Assembly: GCF_015356865.1 (NCBI RefSeq)
Contig: NZ_JAAFZA010000010.1
Coordinates: 33,580 to 97,579 of the forward strand
DNA from: Catenulispora pinisilvae
Lineage (GTDB): Bacteria; Actinomycetota; Actinomycetes; Streptomycetales; Catenulisporaceae
DNA: 64,000 nucleotides
Reading direction: 5' to 3'
The number at the start of each line of letters is the position of its first letter. Within the stretch, counting starts at the first letter, position 1. This document shows, in pieces, positions 61,128 through 64,000 of the stretch. The translations under genes and the position numbers were made by a program. Below the pieces are notes generated by a model. The model saw only the letters and a list, made by a program, of their open reading frames with translations. It searched no databases and had not been told where the DNA came from.

Positions 61128-61817
61128 TCAACTCAAGATCCTGCGGTTGTCGCGTGCCCCAGCGAAGGCCCTGGTCGTGTCGAACGAATCCCCGGTGTCG
61201 GCCGCGGCCAGCAGCAGCGCCAGATGGAACCGGCTGCGCGCCCCGTACTTCTCCATCAGGTCCGCGACCGTGTAGGTGATGGTGCGCCGACTCAGGCCCA
61301 GCTGCTCGGCCACGCTCTGGTCGGTGCGGCCCTCGGCGAGCAGCGTCACCACGGCGCGCTCCCTGGCCGACAGCCCCGCCGGCCATCGCATCGGCTCAGC
61401 CGCCTGCCCCCACAGTCGCTGGTACGTCTCGACCAGGGCGCGCACCAGCGGCTTGGCGGTGATCTGCCAGACCCCCTTCAGCGGATCCTCCGGGTCGACG
61501 GGCGTCATGACGATCGCCCGGTCGATGATGACCATCTTGGCCGGCAGGGTCGGCAGGATCCGATGCTCGGCGCCGGCGGCGAGCAGGCGCACGTCATGGC
61601 CCGACGGAGCCGACCCCAGCCAGCGCGTACGCACATCCGGCGGCACCGGGAGCGTCCCCAGCACCGGGCGCTGGGCCGACGCGGGAACCATGACCAGCCG
61701 CTCGCTGCGTTCGACGGAGACGATCTCGGCGAACCGGGCCACCACGGCATCGGCCCCGAACAGCGGGCACACACCGCGCCCGGCCCGCAGCGACTTCAGC
61801 CACGCCACCTCAGACAT
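61128..61817 (-). CDS. LuxR-type HTH regulator
   Basis: 229 aa. C-terminal GerE helix-turn-helix: LSARERAVVTLLAEGRTDQSVAEQLGLSRRTITYTVADLMEKYGARSRFHLALL. The N-terminal ~150 residues lack a recognisable receiver or LAL ATPase domain and look like the actinobacterial stand-alone type (DUF5931-like helical sensor not certain). It diverges from the SnoaL gene. Confidence 0.88.
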   Translation of the reverse strand: MSEVAWLKSLRAGRGVCPLFGADAVVARFAEIVSVERSERLVMVPASAQRPVLGTLPVPPDVRTRWLGSAPSGHDVRLLAAGAEHRILPTLPAKMVIIDRAIVMTPVDPEDPLKGVWQITAKPLVRALVETYQRLWGQAAEPMRWPAGLSARERAVVTLLAEGRTDQSVAEQLGLSRRTITYTVADLMEKYGARSRFHLALLLAAADTGDSFDTTRAFAGARDNRRILS

Positions 61818-61995
61818 CGCCGGCCACCCCCTGACGTCCCACCCCGTGAATCCGCATCCTGCCCCAGAAAACCGAGCGGTGCCAACGCGGGGCGGACACC
61901 GTTGCGACTTTGCGCAACAACGAGGCGGGAGTGATGCGCGCCCCCGCTGCGCCCCGCATGGTTCCTTTCATCCGCCAGTTCTGAAAGGACACCTC

Positions 61996-62409
61996 ATGAA
62001 CTACGACCTGCGAACCCTGGCCGACCGCGCCGAGCTGCACGACCTGCTGCTGCATTTGGGCCGGGCCCTGGACGAGCACCGCTTCGACGACCTGAAAGAC
62101 GTTCTGACGCCGGACGCCACCGGCACGACCCGCAACGGGACCGGGTCCGGCCGCGACGTCCTGATCGCCCAGATCGAGGCCGGCAACAAGGACCACACCC
62201 GCCTGCTCCACCGGCTCAGCAGCGTGCTGATCGAGGTCGACGGCGACACCGCGACGATCCGCGCCTCCATCACCGCCCTGTCCGGCCATGCCGACAGTCT
62301 CGTGCCGACCTCCCGCCGCTACGGGCTGGCCCGTACCAAGGCCGTCCGGACGCCTGACGGTTGGCGGATCAGCGAGCTGAACGTCGAGCCGGTATTCGTA
62401 GTGGAGTAA
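61996..62409 (+). CDS. SnoaL-like/NTF2-fold protein
   Basis: 137 aa from ATG 61996 (AAAGGA upstream). LADRAELHDLLLHLGRALDEHRFDDLKDVLTPDAT is the helical start of the SnoaL_4 type; the C-terminal strands include WRISELNVEPVFVVE. Such proteins are cyclases, hydroxylase-like enzymes or ligand binders. Its place after the LuxR gene does not fix a role. Confidence 0.85.
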   Translation: MNYDLRTLADRAELHDLLLHLGRALDEHRFDDLKDVLTPDATGTTRNGTGSGRDVLIAQIEAGNKDHTRLLHRLSSVLIEVDGDTATIRASITALSGHADSLVPTSRRYGLARTKAVRTPDGWRISELNVEPVFVVE

Positions 62410-62540
62410 TAGCGCTGGGACCTACGACCTATGCGGCGCCGGCTCGTCCAGGTACAGATACGCCCGCTGATAGACCCTGGGCCGGGCCGGTGGTCGGATC
62501 GTCGCCGAAGCGCGGGCCGATCAGCAGCTCCGGAACCGGT

Positions 62541-63662
62541 TCAGCCGGCCCCGCACGACTTGCGCACGGTGATGTCCGGCCGCAGCAGGATCTGCCGGCG
62601 GGCGAGGTCCGGCTGCTTGAGCCGTTGGAAGAGCAGTTCGGCGGCTGTGTGCCCGATCAGGCGCTTCGGTGGGGACACGGCGGTGAGGGGGACCTCCGGT
62701 ATGTCCGCGATCTCGTCGTCGTAGGCCACCAGCGCCAGATCGGCCGGGATGCGCAGGCCGATGCGGCGGGCCGCCGAGACGAGCAGGCCGGCTTGGCGGT
62801 CCCCGAAACACAGCGCCGCGGTGCAGCCCGCGGTGAGCAGGTGTCGCAGGCAGCGGTCCGCGGTGGCCGGTCCCCACTCCTCCAGCAGGCCTCGGAACTC
62901 CGTCGGGGGGCAGTCGATTTCCGCGACGGCCTGGCGGTAGCCGCTGGTCACGGGGGCGGCCGTCGGGCTGGGGGAGCGCAGCGCCAGCCCGATATTCCGG
63001 TGCCCCAGCGCGGCCAGATGGCGCACCGCCGCGTAGGCACCGGCCTCGTGGTGGGTGCACACGTGCTCGGTGGGGTCGTCCAGTGTCCCTCCCCGGCGCT
63101 CCATGAGGACGGCCGGGACAGGGAGCTCGCTCAGGCGGCGCAGATAGGCGCCCGCGGGTTCCGGTCCGGAGAGCGTCGGGGCGATCAGGAGTCCGTCGAC
63201 GCGTGCGTCCAGCATCTCCTGGACCAGCTTGGCCTCGACGTCCTGCCGATAGTCCGAGCAGGCCAGGTGCATCCGGGCCCCGATCGCGGCCCGGGCGTCC
63301 TCGATACCCCGCAGCACCCGCGGGTAGTAGAACGTGCCGTGCGGGACGATCACGCCTATCAACGCCGGCCGGGTGCTGTCCGGGGCGGCGGTGCGTACAT
63401 ACGTCCCGGAACCCTGGCGGCGCACCACCAAGCTCTCAGCGACCAGGTCGTCGACGGCACGGCGAACCGTACTGATCGATACCGAGCAGCCCCGGGCCAG
63501 GTCTCGCTCGGTGGGCAGCCGGCTGCCGGGCCGGTACGCGCCCCCGAGGATCTCCTCGCGCAGCCGATCGGCGATCACCTGGAACTTGGGCTCGTGGGCA
63601 GGCGCCGTCATCGGCGCGCGCCGGCCCGCAGCCGCGTCGACCGTCTGATTCAGACCGTTCAC
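62541..63662 (-). CDS. GntR-HTH/LacI-effector hybrid repressor (AraR type)
   Basis: 373 aa from GTG 63662 (GGAGG seven nt upstream); ATG 63611 is an alternative. Residues ~30-100 are a GntR winged helix (FQVIADRLREEILGGAYRPGSRLPTERDLARGCSVSISTVRRAVDDLV). The rest is a LacI/GalR periplasmic-binding domain (IGVIVPHGTFYYPRVLRGIEDA, DGLLIAPT, ALCFGDRQAGLLVSAARRIGLRIPADLALVAYDD). Such proteins sense a sugar. Probably regulates a sugar locus beyond the window rather than region C. Confidence 0.9.
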   Translation of the reverse strand: MNGLNQTVDAAAGRRAPMTAPAHEPKFQVIADRLREEILGGAYRPGSRLPTERDLARGCSVSISTVRRAVDDLVAESLVVRRQGSGTYVRTAAPDSTRPALIGVIVPHGTFYYPRVLRGIEDARAAIGARMHLACSDYRQDVEAKLVQEMLDARVDGLLIAPTLSGPEPAGAYLRRLSELPVPAVLMERRGGTLDDPTEHVCTHHEAGAYAAVRHLAALGHRNIGLALRSPSPTAAPVTSGYRQAVAEIDCPPTEFRGLLEEWGPATADRCLRHLLTAGCTAALCFGDRQAGLLVSAARRIGLRIPADLALVAYDDEIADIPEVPLTAVSPPKRLIGHTAAELLFQRLKQPDLARRQILLRPDITVRKSCGAG

Positions 63663-64000
63663 TGCCCGTCCTCCCCGCTGCCGACGCGAGCTCACTGACC
63701 TGGCCCGATCGGTCCGCCGGCGGCAGAGACCAAGGGGGTGGGGCCATGGTCTGTTCCGGTGCTCCGGGTGTCAATCGGTCGGGGACGATATGAATCGGGG
63801 ATGAATTCCCGGCGGTCATCGGGGGCCTGCTCGGACCTCATCTCATCGAGACAACGCCGCGGAGGCATCCGTCGCTAGTGCGGTGGCCGGATTGGTTCAC
63901 CGGGTTGGTGGTGTGGTCACCTGTTGGACGAGAGTCGGGTGCGGAGGTCGCCGGTCGTGTACGGGGTTTAAAGGCGTTGTTGAGAAATCGGCAGATTTCG
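63663..64000. other. Right end of window: no gene, possible start of an insertion element
   Basis: 338 bp upstream of the repressor gene. A CTAG at 63876-63879 begins CTAGTGCGGTGGCCGGATTGG, which looks like the outer end of an IS630-type element, and GAAATCGGCAGATTTC is a small palindrome near the edge. The transposase, if any, would be outside the window. Low certainty. Confidence 0.3.

Overview
The window is high-GC DNA with dense, overlapping genes, GTG/TTG starts and actinomycete-type regulators (SARP/AfsR, ArsR, PadR, LysR, LuxR, GntR/LacI). It looks like an accessory, secondary-metabolite part of a filamentous actinomycete chromosome; I cannot name the genus. No tRNA, rRNA or CRISPR was seen. 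Almost all of it belongs to three adjacent biosynthetic loci.

Region A (1-11.6 kb) is a putative RiPP locus. A 58-aa peptide has an acidic N-terminal half and eleven perfect Ala-Asn-Val repeats at its C-terminus. It is followed on the minus strand by a nucleotidyltransferase fused to a PqqD-like (RRE) domain, a TldD/TldE-type protease pair, an MFS exporter, an ATP-grasp ligase and an LLM flavin monooxygenase that runs off the window. Upstream on the same strand lie a NUDIX hydrolase, an ArsR-like regulator and a second nucleotidyltransferase; a thymidylate-kinase-like gene is divergent. Two copies of ATTCGG-N6-CCGAAT, one upstream of the peptide and one upstream of the whole run, suggest one regulator. 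I know of no described class with this combination.

Region B (11.6-37.5 kb) is a phosphonate gene cluster. PEP mutase (24.5 kb), phosphonopyruvate decarboxylase (20.4 kb) and an iron alcohol dehydrogenase (19.3 kb) give phosphonoacetaldehyde and probably 2-hydroxyethylphosphonate. Around them are an acyltransferase, an ATP-grasp ligase, a split NRPS (PCP, A domain, PCP-C), two TauD-like dioxygenases, two LLM oxidoreductases, a methyltransferase, a heme-oxygenase-like diiron protein, a carbamoyltransferase with a mini SxtJ-like protein, a glycosyltransferase, a SIS isomerase and an exporter. A 29-aa basic peptide gene precedes one LLM gene. A ~198-bp MITE-like element abuts the stop codon of the SGNH hydrolase.

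Between B and C (37.6-41.7 kb) are a polytopic membrane protein, a Tat-exported metallophosphoesterase and a PadR regulator with a palindromic operator.

Region C (41.9-62.4 kb) is a carrier-protein/aryl hybrid locus: LysR regulators, an acyl-adenylating enzyme and ACP, a flavin halogenase, a HadA/HadB-like dehydratase pair, an aminotransferase-ACP fusion, an esterase, a PhyH dioxygenase, a hydroxymandelate-synthase-like enzyme, a ketosynthase, an acyl-CoA oxidase-like enzyme and a thioesterase. A repeated ATAGC-N5-GCTAT box may be the LysR site. A SARP regulator, a LuxR regulator, a SnoaL-like protein and a GntR/LacI-type repressor close the window.
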